From contig RCNN01000026.1 of NCBI GenBank assembly GCA_003667245.1, forward strand, positions 154,201-218,200: a stretch of DNA of 64,000 bases. The letters run 5' to 3'. Positions within the stretch are counted from its first letter, which is position 1, and every line of letters starts with the position of its first letter. The DNA comes from Heterostelium multicystogenum (Eukaryota; Evosea; Eumycetozoa; Acytosteliales; Acytosteliaceae). The notes beneath the pieces are model-generated. The model was not told the DNA's origin and did not search any database. It saw nothing but the letters and a program-made list of their open reading frames with translations. A program made the translations under genes and the position numbers. This document shows positions 10,908-23,338 of the stretch, in pieces.

Positions 10908-12736
10908 TCAAATCAACTTACACTTTAATGGCATTCTTAGCGGCTCTTCGTCATTGACGGTTGCCTGATGAAGTTTACCTTGGAAGAAATAAGAGACACG
11001 AAAGTTGTTTTTGCTCTCCGATACATGGATCATAGAAAACCTAGCAGGTCTGACTTCTTGTTGGGATAGAGCTCAAGCTTACTATCCTCGACTATATATT
11101 GAGTGCGACAGTTACATCTATATATTGATCGCTTTGTCCGTTCAAAACACCAATAGAGTGCCTCTTGTATTATCAATCCATTCTTTGATTTTTTCAGTGG
11201 CAATCTTCTTTTCTACTGTTGGACGCATCAATTGGATATCGATTGAAGCTCTTCTTCGCGATTCTTCGATTGCCTCAGCGTGCTTTTCCTTGCGTGCCTT
11301 CAAACGTGCTTGATCATTTCGCTTGTTAAGTGGGTTGATAATGAGAAGCTTGATTGCTGTACCAATTACTGATGGCACTGTAAAGAAGAGGACTGATGTC
11401 AGCCAATGGACATCGGTATAAATAGGAATGGGGATTTCAAAAGATTGATATTTATGGTGAATTCCAAAGCATATACATATTTGCTTGCATCCATTGTGAG
11501 TGTAAAACTAAATTGTAAATACTGGAGAGATACGACGAGAAATAGAAGCTGAAATACCTCCAAAGTGCAGGTTATCTGTTGCTATGGAGACTCCTACAAC
11601 AGTCTTTTTCGAAATTGGCAATTGTCTTGAGATATTGGTCTTCACACCAACGTAGTTTTCCAACCAAGATGTCGAATCCTAAATACGATTCTCGATATTT
11701 CTTGTAACATTAAATCCAACTGTCGCTGATTGTGAAGTTACTGTCGATGATATTTTTGCTTCTGTTGTTTCGCTATAGCAATGCAAGTAGTTAAAATTAG
11801 TAAATCTGAAACATGATCAACTCAAGATTTAGCACAGACTGCTCCAGAACCATACCTCAGTGATTTAGATAAAGAAGCTGATATATCCAATGGTTTTAAA
11901 TATGTAATTGCCTGTGTAGATGAAATATGTGCAACGTCTAAAATTAAAAAGATTGATTAGTAAAGAAATAAATGGAGTAAACATTGGTGATGATATATTA
12001 CATGTTTGATCCAACAAAACCTTAACTCCAATTGAAGTTAAAGTGGAAATGCCTCGCTATATGTAGTGATGTAATCAATTGAAATCGATTGAACAAGACC
12101 TTCTTGTGGGTGGCTCTACAGTCGAATCCTGATTCATAACGCTTCTTGACGACGGTTGGCGAAATTTCCAATGTTCCTAGTTTGGGACTGTTTGATTTTG
12201 AAACTCTGTGTTGTATGGACCTTCTTGATGAAGCATGAGCTGTACTCGGGAACTACTGCCCACTGTCATTGCCTGATATCCATGACCGTTGAAAAAGTTG
12301 AGCAATCTCTCTTCCTTCATCGCTTCGCTAGCTCGTGCAAACTTTGCAAGTAGACTCTCCACACTAGTTGACGATTTTATGATTGACTGTGCGTTCTCCA
12401 AACCAGCAATCCCATAGTTATCGTAGAAGCACGCTCTTTTTCGTCAGACAGCACTTTCTTTTGCACGTTTTGATCATTGCAAACTTGTGTTGAGACATCT
12501 GCTTCAACTCCTCCGACTGATGTTTATCAGGATGATATGTCATAGCCAACTTCTTGTATGCATTTTTGAATGTCTGTAGTTGTAGCATCACGTGGTACAT
12601 TGAGAACCGCGTAGAAATCGACGTTTTCAGTTGGATCTTCATCGAAACTATCGTCGTCATCGTCGTGATCATCGCCAAACTTTTTCTTATTCAGCTTATC
12701 CTCACTGTCACTATCGAACTGGTCCTCTACATTCAT
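10908..12736 (-). CDS. DNAJC11: DNAJC11-like J protein with DUF3395 C-terminus
   Basis: An acidic N-terminus (DDHDDDDDSFDEDP) is followed by a J domain: DFYAVLNVPRDAT, YKKLAMTYHPDKH with the HPD triad, then KFAMIKT and YDNYGIAGL. The C-terminus has the DUF3395 pattern (LLIINPLNKRNDQ, AIEESRRRASIDIQLMRP, YIDVTVAL, FYDPCIGE, then VSYFFQGKLHQATVNDEEPL). This layout is that of DNAJC11, a mitochondrial outer-membrane partner of MICOS/SAM complexes. Shifts are needed near 12573 (an extra A in the J domain), 12430-12470, about 11150, 11080 and 11000. Introns probably interrupt 11460-12150, where the frame is hard to follow. SAM50 itself is encoded at 59.5-61.2 kb. Confidence 0.8.
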
Positions 12737-13453
12737 TTTTCAAACCGACAACTTGATTGGCTGTGTTTTCAGCAACCAACAAGTCTTTAATAAATAAATA
12801 TATATATTTAATAATATTTAAATATAACTAAATGATTCTTTTTCAAAAGGGTATTAATTACTTTTGAACAGCATTAAGTGATTGCAATCTGAAAGAAAAA
12901 AAAACAAACAAAAGGGCGCCACACAAACTTTTTTTTTATAAATTTAAAAAACACTGTCAGATTTGAATTGTTGATAGATTTAGTTAACAATCTTTTAAAA
13001 TTTAACAAAGTAAGAATTAGTGAATTATTCTCATCTTACCAAACTATGACTCATCTAGAGGAGATTTAATTTTACAATTGTTAGTGAATTGTTTATTTAA
13101 CAAATATCAATCAGCTTGTCAAACAACTACAATTGAACAAAATTGTAATTATATAGTGTTGTTTATTACTTGATACATGTATTTTTATTTCTTTATAGAT
13201 ATTCAGTATTATTAGTTAGTTAGAATACAACAAAGCTGATCTGACGATCTTGTAATTATACAACAGAACTTCAAAACTTTAGTATTTTTTAAAATATTTT
13301 GATCCAAATTTTATTTTTTTTGTGAAACCACTAACTTCATAAAGTGATGATCATTATAAACAACAGAACTGCTGTTTTTTCTTTTTTTATTTTTTAACAT
13401 TTAATATATTAGTTTATTATTTAATTGTTTATTTATCAAACAACTCAACAAGA
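12737..13453. other. divergent promoter region
   Basis: About 700 AT-rich bases between two genes that point away from each other (J protein and pyrophosphatase). Poly-T runs lie just upstream of the pyrophosphatase start. No gene seen. Confidence 0.5.
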
Positions 13454-14230
13454 ATGACTGTTACTACAAAGACTGTTGGTGAGGCTGGTACTCCAGCATT
13501 CCGTGTCTACTTTGTCGATGGTGACGCTGTTGTTTCTCCATTCCACGATGTCCCACTCTGGATCAACGAACAAGCTGCAGTTGCCAACATGTTTGGTCGA
13601 AATCCCACGTGGAACCAACGCCAAGATGGAGATTTCCACCAAGGAGTTGATGAACCCAATCAAGCAAGATGTAAAGGACGGTAAATTGCGTTTTGTTCAC
13701 GATAAATATCCATTCAACTATGGTGCTCTTCCACAAACCTGGGAGAACCCACACCACGTCCACCCAGACACCAATGCCAAGGGTGACAATGATCCCTTGG
13801 ATGCATGCGAGATTGGATCTGCTTTGGGTGTACAAGGTGAGTTCAAGCAAGTTAAGATTCTTGGTGTCTGGGCTATGATCGACGCCGGTGAAACCGACTG
13901 GAAGATTCTCTGCATTGACACTAAGGATCCAATTGCCGACCAAGTCAACACCATCGAAGACGTAGAGCGTCTCTTACCAGGAAAGATCAACGAAGTTTTT
14001 CACTTTCTTGCGTGACTACAAGATCCCAGACGGAAAGGGACCAAACAACTTTGCATTCGACAGCAAATTGCTCGATAAAGGAATTTGCCGTCAAAATCAT
14101 CAACGAAACTCACCAAGAATGGAAACAATTGGTTTCAGGACAAACTGAATCACCACTTGCCATTGAATCAACTGTAACTGGTGTCAAGAAAGTTTGCGGA
14201 AAAGAAACCAAAGCCAAGTTATCTTTATGA
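13454..14230 (+). CDS. soluble inorganic pyrophosphatase
   Basis: Hydrolyses pyrophosphate to two phosphates and so drives biosynthetic reactions. The family I core is clear: [34 protein letters not shown], the metal-binding signature [31 protein letters not shown] and [10 protein letters not shown]. About 255 residues, like yeast IPP1 minus some tail. Three frame slips are required: near 13594 before VEIPRG, near 14005 (HFLRDYK) and near 14081 (DKEFAVK). No intron seen. GC-rich codon use suggests high expression. Confidence 0.95.
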
Positions 14231-14467
14231 ATTTCCTCCCAGCAATCAAACAACAAAATAAAAGCTAAACTTTAGTTGTAAATACAAAAGATAATCCATC
14301 AAACAACAAAAAAATCTAATAACAGTTTTACTCAATGGAAAGTATTTATTTCAAAATAACAAGGAAAACAAGATTCATTTATTGATTCTTTGATCAATGA
14401 TTAAATCCAGTGGTATCTATTGTATCAGGTTTTCCTCACTGTGAGGTAATACAGGATTTTAATAATA

Positions 14468-16336
14468 CTAGTTAATATTTGGTGATTGTTGATCTGTTGG
14501 TTTGGAGTTTATTGAGCTGTGGTTGGTAGAGCTGCTTGTTTGTTGTTTCAAAACATTCAATTCCTCTCTAAATCTGCTTTCATTGTGAACTTTTTCAATT
14601 GCTGTTGGTGGCAAATGTTCACCAATCTCCATCTTTGCTTTAAGCTGTTCGATTTCCTTTAACTTTCTTCCCAAATTCTTAATTTCTTTTCCATTTGTTC
14701 CTCGGGTGTATATTCTCTGCTTGGTGGTGTTGGTTCCTTTGGAGCTGTCGATGTAGTTGTGGTTGTAGGCTTGCGGTGGCTGGCTTCTTTTCCTTCTTGG
14801 TACCGGAAGCACTGGCTACTGCCAGATGATGCAGCAGCTTGAGCACCATTAGTACCAGGAGCGACATAGATTTTTTGAATCCTGGTGGCAAGTTAGATAC
14901 TGGTGTTTGGTGGAGCAAGTTGAGCAGCAAGTCTTTGGCTGGGTGGAGTGTACTTTTGTGGTGGGGGAGTTAGTCTCCTTCAAGACAGATGGCGATGGGA
15001 AAACAATCTTTTCATCTGGGAAAGCGAGTGGGTTTTTGTGGACGCCAGAAAGCTTGATACAACTCTGGAATCTGTTCTTGATAAACAACAGATCCGTCAT
15101 ATTTGATAACACGAATTCCATGTCAACACGGATTCTGGGTGAAAGAACAGCAGTTAAAAAGTGTACAGAATCAGCAGCCCACTCACTGTAGGTTGCGCAA
15201 TGAGCATGAGTTGAGACAATCTTTTTGTAACGCGTCAGGTCCCAGAAATCCATATCTCCCTGCAAATTACCGAATCCACCAAGACAAAGGAGTTTTCCAT
15301 TTGGCGAGAATCTAATTGTGTTACGTGGCAACGAACCAAAGTCTACGAGGGGAGTACCCTTGATGTTAAACAAAGTGGTGTTGAATGGGTTACCATAGCA
15401 TACAACAAATTGATCGAGCGAAGGTGACCACTTGACGTCGTGAATTGGTCCCTTAATACCCAAGCTGAAGCTGGTGCCATCTAGTGAAAGGAACCACAAA
15501 CCAGTCTCACCATAGTATGATTTTCCAGTCTTGTCAGTGTCGGTAGAGGTATGAATTAAAATATTGGTACCCTTACGGTTCCAAAATACCTTGGCATCAT
15601 TTGCCTTGTAGAAAGAGATGTGCGAAGCGTGTTCGCTGATATTTGGATAGATATAGATACGGCAGAGACCTGGACGCTCCTTCTTCTCGGGAACAAATGT
15701 GGAGAACTTGTAGGGTGAATCACCTGGTGCGAAATCAAATTGGCTGAATATCGGGCAACTTTAGTTTCTTTGCGATCATTCCAATGTTTCTTCCGTTGAA
15801 AAATTGGATTTCATTTTGAACGAGACGACCAGCCAACATTTCGTCGTCGGTCCACTTGATAAGTGGCCAGTTCTCAGAGTTACAATGCTTCTGAGATGTT
15901 TTGTAGGTGATAGCACCTGTGCTAAGATCCCAGACGAGTAAATTGTTCTCGTTGTTGTTTGCCTCGGAACAACGCTCCCATGTCAAGAGGAATGAGTTGG
16001 CTGGCGAGAAACTGACATAGACTACGTTGGCACGCTCGATTTTCAGTTGCAATGATCCATTATCGGAACGATGCACCAAATATATTGAGAGTGAACGTAT
16101 GCAATCAATGAACCATCTCTGCTGTACTCTATATGCTTGAAATCACCAGCACCGCTGTCTACCGATAGAAGTGAAGCGTCTTTTCCATATTTTGGTGAAG
16201 TCTGCGACTGCAAGATGTTCTTTGAACGCAATGATATTTGTAAAGCTGGTGTAGAAGCAGCTCCGATTGCTGCCGATGTAGAGATCGATGCAGCAGCAGA
16301 TGAAGTAGTAGAAGTTGTTGAAGTTGTCGAAGTCAT
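14468..16336 (-). CDS. EIF2A: eukaryotic translation initiation factor 2A
   Basis: WD-repeat eIF2A, the GTP-independent initiator-tRNA factor, distinct from eIF2-alpha. Seen in order: a Ser/Thr/Ala-rich N-tail; propeller blades including FSPANSFLLTWERC, LLVWDLSTGAI, NWPLIKWTDDEMLAGRLV, the family core KFSTFVPEKK and AKVFWNRKGTNILIHTSTD; then IHDVKWSPSLDQFVVCYG, IRFSPNGKLLCLGGFGNL and MDFWDL; then a basic, coiled C-terminus (KEIKNLGRKLKEIEQLK). The ATG is at 16336. The frame changes several times (near 16080, 15735, 15520, 14890 and 14800), all inside conserved stretches. Confidence 0.92.
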
Positions 16337-17412
16337 CAAAAGATTTGAACCGGTTTGGATTTCCTATTATTCCTATTACAATAAAAATATTCTTCTTTGA
16401 AATCTGATTATTACTAGTAGTATATTAATAATTTGAAAAATAATTATAAAGACAATAACGATCTAATAATTAATATTCAGAATTCACAAGCAGATATATA
16501 TTAGTATTAAATTTCGATCTTTTTATCTATGATGTTATTGCTCATTTCATTACCTTATAATTAAATTTATTCTTGTAGATTTGATCTTTTTTGTTTTTCT
16601 CTGAGTAGTAAGTAAATAAGTTATAATACAACAACAATGATAATTTGGTGTTAGATGATGATTCTGTTATTATTATTATTATTATAGGTGAGTTATCTAC
16701 TACTACTTCTACTTCTTACTTCTACACTGCGTATATCACAAACACTAACAACAAAAAACAATCTATCTCTATCTATCTATCTATTAATAATAGTAGGTTG
16801 TTGGTTGTTGTTATTTGTCAAACTTATTGAATTCAAACGTTTAAAAAAAAACTATTAGTGTTTAGAATTTTTATTTTATTTTATTTTAATTTTCATTTAA
16901 AAGGAACTTCATAACTATTTTCATGAAAAGACACCTTCCCCCGTTGCCCTGTTGGATAAAATGATTTGATTTATAATTACTTCCATAAATCATATTATAA
17001 CACTGTTTTAATAAATAATAATAATAATGGTACTTTGATTATTTTGTTAAGAAACTTAGAAATAGGTTAGGTTGATTTATTATTCCCAAGAATCCACCAT
17101 CATCTCTGTTTCATCTATTTCTGAGTTTGTTGTTGTTGTTTAGGGACATAAATATATTTAAATAATTGAATACAATTTAGTATAAATGTCAATATGTAAG
17201 TTGGGTTGTGGTGTTTAGACAACCTTGAAAATAAGATTGAGCTCAATGTTAATTAAAAAATTAATATGCAAAAAAACAACAAGAGCTGCACTATTTACAC
17301 ACGACAATTGCATAAACGTATAATTAATAATACATTGAGACAAAACCTTGATTTATTTTAATAGTTAGATTTATTATTATTATAAATATAGAGTATTATT
17401 ATATTAATAATC
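16337..17412. other. 1.1 kb divergent promoter region
   Basis: AT-rich with a short ATT microsatellite (about 16668-16685) and a CTAT run (16757-16782). No gene or RNA recognised between the eIF2A and BSD-protein starts. Confidence 0.5.
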
Positions 17413-18725
17413 ATGTTCAGCTCATTTAAGAATTTATCTTTGTTTTTCAACAACTGTTACGCCTGTTGAGCAACAGCAGCAACAACAACAACAACAGAGT
17501 ACTGACGAGTTGTTGAGTGCAGAAGATCATGAGAAAAGCAACACTACGACAACGAGTAATAATAAGACAATTGAAAAGTTGACAAACGTTGTTTCATCCT
17601 CTGGTGATACTTTCAAAATGCTAGGATGTATGTACATCGATTCATAAATGAAAGTCAGGCACAATTGAATTGGAGATATGATATTAATGTTGATTGTTTA
17701 TTGTGAAACCTAGCTAAGTTCTCTATGTGGACATCGAATGTAATCACCAAGATAGATGAGGAAAGAAAGAAACTGATGGAAGAAACAGAGAAGAATGATA
17801 AGATAAACCGAGTTTTGAAAAGAGAGACTCCCACCTTGGATGGATTTCAAGTTGGAAGATAAAGATCTTCAAAAAGAAGCGGTTGATAAAATATTGGATA
17901 TTAAAATGGTAGATATAGTCATCAATTGCTAGCGTTATTATTAACTTGACTGATTTGTTAATGTTGGTATTCAAATTCAGAGCAAAAAGACTTTCTTACA
18001 ATCACCACCGATTGACTCTGACTATTGTCAGGAGTTTGATGATTTCCTCATTCAAATAGCAACAGCATCGCTAAAGTACGATAAACAACTTGAAAAGATT
18101 AGATTTATAATGGTACCAAGATTGTATGTATAGTTTTGATCAACACTGCTCATTGAGATGCTAACATGATTGGTGGTTAACTCTTAGTATATCGGAGGAG
18201 CAGTTTTGGAAGAATTGGTATTATAGAGTATCATTGATAAGAAAAGAATATAATATTATAGATGGGCTCAATGATAGAGTCGTAAAGAGTACCGCAATCA
18301 AGGACGAAACGGATGACTCAACAAGCACCAGCAATCCCACCTCTTTCAGTTCACCTGCAACTTCTAAACCAAATAGCGACACTGATATTAGCAATTGGGA
18401 AAAGGAACTACTAAATGAACTCGATGGATTCAATAATGAGGATCTGGTTGTTGATTTGTCAATGAACAACGATTTACTTGATGATTTAGATCAAGAAATA
18501 GATGAAGCCCATGAGCCACTTGAAGATAGTGGTGATCAGACAGATGAGATAAACAATAGTGTACATAATACCAGTATAAATCAACTAAAAGATGAAGAAA
18601 GCGACTCTTTGGATTCGATTATAGATGAAGAACTAAAAAGAGAAGCAGATCTTTTGAAAATGACTCCACCAGTGATGGATTCCGACGACGAATTAATGAA
18701 AGAAATTGAGTCGGAGATATCATAA
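17413..18725 (+). CDS. BSD-domain protein (SYAP1/BSDC1-like)
   Basis: After a Gln run (about 17466-17496) and a Thr/Asn-rich linker come a helical segment (ITKIDEERKKLMEETEK) and the BSD domain. The domain includes the Phe-Trp signature region SEEQFWKNWYYRVSLIRKEY. The rest is acidic and disordered, ending DDELMKEIESEIS. BSD proteins of this type act at membranes or in signalling (SYAP1 aids Akt signalling); the role here is unknown. Introns: about 17631-17713, one near 17910-17980 and one near 18125-18188. A T-run slip near 17445 separates the ATG from the Gln tract. Confidence 0.75.
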
Positions 18726-19942
18726 TATTTCACAATGCATATTTTATGAAGAATAAATTTAGCTTGTTATTTGCAAACTGCATCAGCACGTGCATCAAGT
18801 TGATATTACAGAGTAGTAATGGTTGCAATGACCAGCTTTGAACTACCTAATCAGCAGTAACAGATTGAAGATAATACTGTTAAAGTACAATCTTTGCCAC
18901 GTTCATACTATTTTCAGTGCAATGGGGTGATGATTTTGTTGGAAAATTTCAGTGCTAAAAAGTATCATTTTAAAATATTTCGCTGAAATTGTTGTGTGAT
19001 CAAACCATATTGATGTTAATTATTTTTGACTTCCAACTCCCATATAATTGCGAAGTGATCAAAAATTAATTAAATTACCATCATTAACATAGACAGTGAT
19101 ATTTTTACATCTCTTTATTCTTGTTGTTTTTGGTTAAGCTCCCTTCTTTTACTCTTATATGGGTAATTTAACTTTTTTATAAATAAAGAAAGTGAGAAAA
19201 GCTATAGAGAGTGTATGTAATTCTAAAAAAGGTTATATTGAATAAGATATCATAGTTAGTTTTTAGTTAATATTGTTTTCTTGCTTGATTTTAATATTTA
19301 ATTTATACATTTATTTCCATTTATATTTTTACATAGACATCAATCAAATTTAATATATAGAAAGCAAATCAATCTAAAGTTTATTTCATTTTTAAATCTT
19401 ACCCACTGCTTTCTTTCTTTAATAATAGTAATATAAGTTTAACATATCAAACACAAAAACCAACCAAACATAAACTCTAACACGTTAATAAACTCCCCAC
19501 ATCATACCAATAACAACAACACATATCAATTCCAATTCATTTTCCTACTTTAAGAGTTGGCAATCTAACTAAAATAATAAAAACTAAACAACACCCTTTT
19601 GAGTTTAACAATAAAAGTCAAACTACTACTACTTTTGTTAACATCAATCAATCAACCAACTGACCAATCAATCAATCACTCAATCAATTTAAACAATCAA
19701 ACTAATCAAACAAATCAATCAGTTGTTATTGCTTAATTGATGTAAATATAGTAATAATAATATATTTCATTATAACCTATCCTATTTTAGATTTGGATAT
19801 AATAGTAATAACTTCCAATTTTAATATTTGATTAATAGTCATTGAAATATTTATAGAAATTTCAAGGATAAAGAAATTGGATCCAAACTTTACTGTTCAG
19901 ACGACAAGTTGAGACATTGGTCTAAAGCCAGTTAATGAGAAA
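18726..19942. other. 1.2 kb spacer with TCAA-rich leader
   Basis: AT-rich spacer. The part from 19440 to 19725 is unusually A/C-rich (CAATCAATCAA runs at 19643-19720) and probably forms the long 5' leader or promoter of the RBR gene. No gene seen. Confidence 0.5.
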
Positions 19943-21469
19943 ATGATAGAGATTATAAGTAACACTTCACATACTCCAACAAATACAACAACTATTCCAA
20001 CTCCACCTCCGCTCCCTCCAGCAAAATCAGTTGGAGGTTATAAATATAAAAACAAAGCGAGAACAATGGAAACAATAGAAGCAACCAACGATATTACTTT
20101 TATAAATTTAAATAGAAGTAATCATAACAACAACAATAGTATAGAAATAGAAGAAGAAGAGATAAATAATTTTCCAATGGATCCATTTTTATTTTTGGAT
20201 TATCAACCTGTAGATGAAATAAAGACCTCCACAGTAACAACAACAACAACAACTCTGGCCAACATTACAGTGTCAATGTCTGATACTTTGGCCACAAACA
20301 GTGTTACAAACAGCGATGTATTCGATACAACTTACCATGTAAGCGGAGGAGAATGTCCCATTTGTTTGGAAGAATACGATTATTTAGTTGCTTTTCCATA
20401 TTGTAAACATGCTATTGCACAAGTTGCACTGAGCTTCACCTTAGAGAACAAGTTTGGCGATACAAAGGAAAGAAGTTGACTTGTCCATTCCCTGGATGCA
20501 CACATTCCTTGATTACAGATGACCAATTCAATGTAATAATATTGTATTAGATTCGTTTGTTGTTGGAGTTGATAACTAATATTCTTTAATTATAATATAG
20601 GCAAAATATTTAGATAAAGTATCATTTGATAAATGGGAATTGTATAAAATTATAAATAGTAAAGTGTATGGTGATAAGAATATTATATTCTGCATAAGTT
20701 TGTTTCCATCCCATTAGCAAACCAAGTGGGACTGATATGACCATCGTCTGTGACAATAGCGAGTGTAATTTGGAAATGTGTTTTGATTGCGCCACAGTAT
20801 CACATCCCGGAATGAGCTGTGAGGAAAAACAAAACCATATATTTGAAAACCTTTCGGAAGAAGAAAAGAAGTCATTGAAATATTTAGAAACAGAGCAATA
20901 CAAAGGCTGTCCGAAATGCGGTATCACCACCTACAAAGAAGATGGCTGTGAATATGTATATTGTTTTAGCTTGTGGTCATCAATTGTAAGTTAAATATTT
21001 CTTAACAACCAATGCACACTGGTTTTCTGAGAGTTTGAACTAATGGCTCTAATTTTATATTAGTTGTTATTTCTGTTTGGAGCCACATGATCATAATCTA
21101 TCTACTCATGTGCATGGTCCGAGATACATTGCTCCAAAGAATGATAATAGCTATTTCCACTATGGTCGTCGCAGAGGATTCTTCGAACGACATCGCAATA
21201 TCAAGCAAGCAGCCACTTGCATAGCAGTAGGTTTCGGTGCCATTGTACTTGGTCCACCAACGGTGCTTGTTGGTGCAGTACCTTATGCAACCTATAAATT
21301 AGTGACACACGTGAGAAAGGTGATCAAGCAGCGAAAACTGACACAGAAGAAATGTGATTTCGACAACTGGGTGAGAGAGGAAAAGAAGAGAAGAGAAGCT
21401 TTGGGACTGGAAGTCTCTGACTATATCACTGAAAACTATAACAAAATAAATAATGTAAAATCAACATAG
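19943..21469 (+). CDS. RBR (RING1-IBR-RING2) E3 ubiquitin ligase
   Basis: A Thr/Asn-rich N-terminus leads to RING1 (CPICLEEYDYLVAFPYCKHA, then CTSC once one missing T near 20418 is allowed for, then CPFPGC). The IBR follows (CDNSECNLEMCFDC), then RING2 (GCPKCGITTYKEDGCEYVYC, then CGHQFCYFCLEPHDHN). In RBR ligases the Cys in the GC motif of RING2 accepts ubiquitin; it is present here (EDGC). A hydrophobic C-terminal segment (TCIAVGFGAIVLGPPTVLVG) suggests a membrane anchor, with a basic tail after it. Introns 20533-20600 and about 20988-21062. Frame slips near 20418, 20700 and 20965. Confidence 0.85.
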
Positions 21470-21736
21470 ACAACCGTTGATTTTATTATTGTTGGTTGTT
21501 TTTTTTTAAAAATATATTTACAAACTCTTTTATTACTATCTATAATCTGCTCGATATCCGAATTACCTCTTGCTTCTGCCTCTGTCTGTTTGTTTTATCG
21601 TTTAAACTATGACATAGTATTGTCCACTTTGTTGTTGCTATCTGTTTATCTGTATTGATGCTAGATATCTTTCTAATTTAATGAACAAAATATACTTTAC
21701 AGCAATGTGTGTAAGAAGGTTGATTATTATGATTCA

Positions 21737-22267
21737 TTATTGCTCTTGTTTGGGTGGACTCTGTGTGCTATTGTTGAACTGTTGTGGTGGAGCTGGTGGG
21801 AAAGCATGTGGATTGAAATTCATGTTGGGTGGTTGAAGAGGCATTGTTGGTTGTACACCTGGTGGAGGTGGTGGGAAAGCAAATTGGCCAGGTGGCATCA
21901 TTGGAGGCATATTGAATTGACCAGGAACCATATTTGGTGGGAGTAAACCTGGTTGCATACCGAAGGGTGGCATTATTGGTACTGTATTCAAAGAGATTTG
22001 TAAGTATATTATGACAGGTTCATCTTTCTTTAGCTGCAAAGATTTCATCATTGTAGAGTCATCAAGCACCAATCATGTATTATATAATAAGTACTTACCT
22101 TGACCAGCTTTTTGTTGCATTTGAGATTTATACCAGTCAGCTTCGAATTGTTTATAGTAGAAGGTGACTGCCTGTTGATGTACCTTACCGATAGTATGTG
22201 ATTTTCTCACCGATGGTGAGTCATGTGTTAGATACTTATCACAATATTCACAATAGTATTTAGGCAT
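21737..22267 (-). CDS. SNRPC: U1 snRNP protein C
   Basis: Stabilises pairing of U1 snRNA with the 5' splice site. Exon 1 (22099-22267) encodes the matrin-type zinc finger: [15 protein letters not shown], the His of SHTIGKVHQ and the VRKSH core. The tail in exon 2 (21737-21981) is Pro/Met-rich, as usual for U1-C ([22 protein letters not shown]). The single intron 21982-22098 starts GTAAGT and ends ACAG. About 137 residues, intact. It is head-to-head with the AK6 gene over about 250 bases. Confidence 0.95.
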
Positions 22268-22520
22268 GATCTTATAAATAATAGATATAATATATATATT
22301 AAAAGGGATTGAGTATGATGATCAAACAACAAAAGTTGATTGTTTAAAAATATGTTGATGATTCTCCAAATGAATTCATGTAAAAAAATCAAAATAAAAT
22401 TAATTTTAAATATATTGACACTTTCGTTTCAATCGGCAGTTGTTCATTGCAGACACTATCATTATTACCTACGACTACTACTACTTCTCCTCTTATATAT
22501 TTATAATACATAATTAAAGA

Positions 22521-23224
22521 ATGAGCAACACAAAGAGATCTAGACCAAATATATTGGTATGACTCAAATGCAGGCAAGCAGGAAAGCAGGCAGGCAGCAG
22601 AATGTTAATTATCATGATAGTTGGTTATTAATTAATGGTTCTAATAGATTACAGGTACACCAGGTACTGGTAAGACTTCACTAGCAGAGATATTGGCAAA
22701 TACACACGACTTTAAGCATGTTGATATCGGTGCATTGGTAAAGGAAAAAGAACTCCATGACGGTTGGGATGATGAGTTGGAATGTTTTTATTTGGATGAG
22801 GACAAAGTTTGCGATGAATTGGAGGAAGTTATGAACAAAGGTGGTGTTATTGTAGATCATCATGGATGTGAATGGTTCCCAGAGAGATGGTTCGACTTGG
22901 TCATCGTTTTACGTACTGATACAGACCTTTTATTCAAGAGATATCAAAAGAGGTTTGTATACGATCTGATCGAAAGCTAGATTGGGAATATATAATAATA
23001 TATGGTAGTAAGAATACTAACCATTTCTCATTAACAATCATAGAAATTATAATGATAAAAAGATTGAAAACAATATTGATTGTGAAATTATTCAAATGAT
23101 TTTGGAAGAAGCAAGAAACTCATATAAACACGAAATCGTAAAGGAATTGATTTCAAATACTATCGAAGACAACGAACGTAACCAACAGATAATTGGTGAA
23201 TGGATCAACTCTTGGAAACAATAA
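22521..23224 (+). CDS. AK6: adenylate kinase isoenzyme 6 (Fap7/hCINAP)
   Basis: A small nuclear adenylate kinase/ATPase needed for 18S rRNA maturation. Splicing 22557-22647 builds the P-loop NILITGTPGTGKTS. It is followed by HVDIGALVKEKELHDGWDDE, a lid region GVIVDHHGCEWFPERWFDLV and VLRTDTDLLFKRY. A second intron (22953-23043, GTTTGT donor) precedes the last exon, ending IIGEWINSWKQ. Intact, about 172 residues, the normal size. Confidence 0.95.
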
Positions 23225-23338
23225 ATACAAATATTCCTGGATTTAGTTTAGAAAATTATTTTATTGTAATGGTATAAGTATTTATATAATATTATAATTC
23301 AGTAATATTAGTATTATTATTATGGTTTTGGAACAAAG

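Noticed and set aside
13445..13990. Several ORFs on the minus strand of the pyrophosphatase gene
   Set aside because: Shadow frames of a strongly conserved plus-strand gene.
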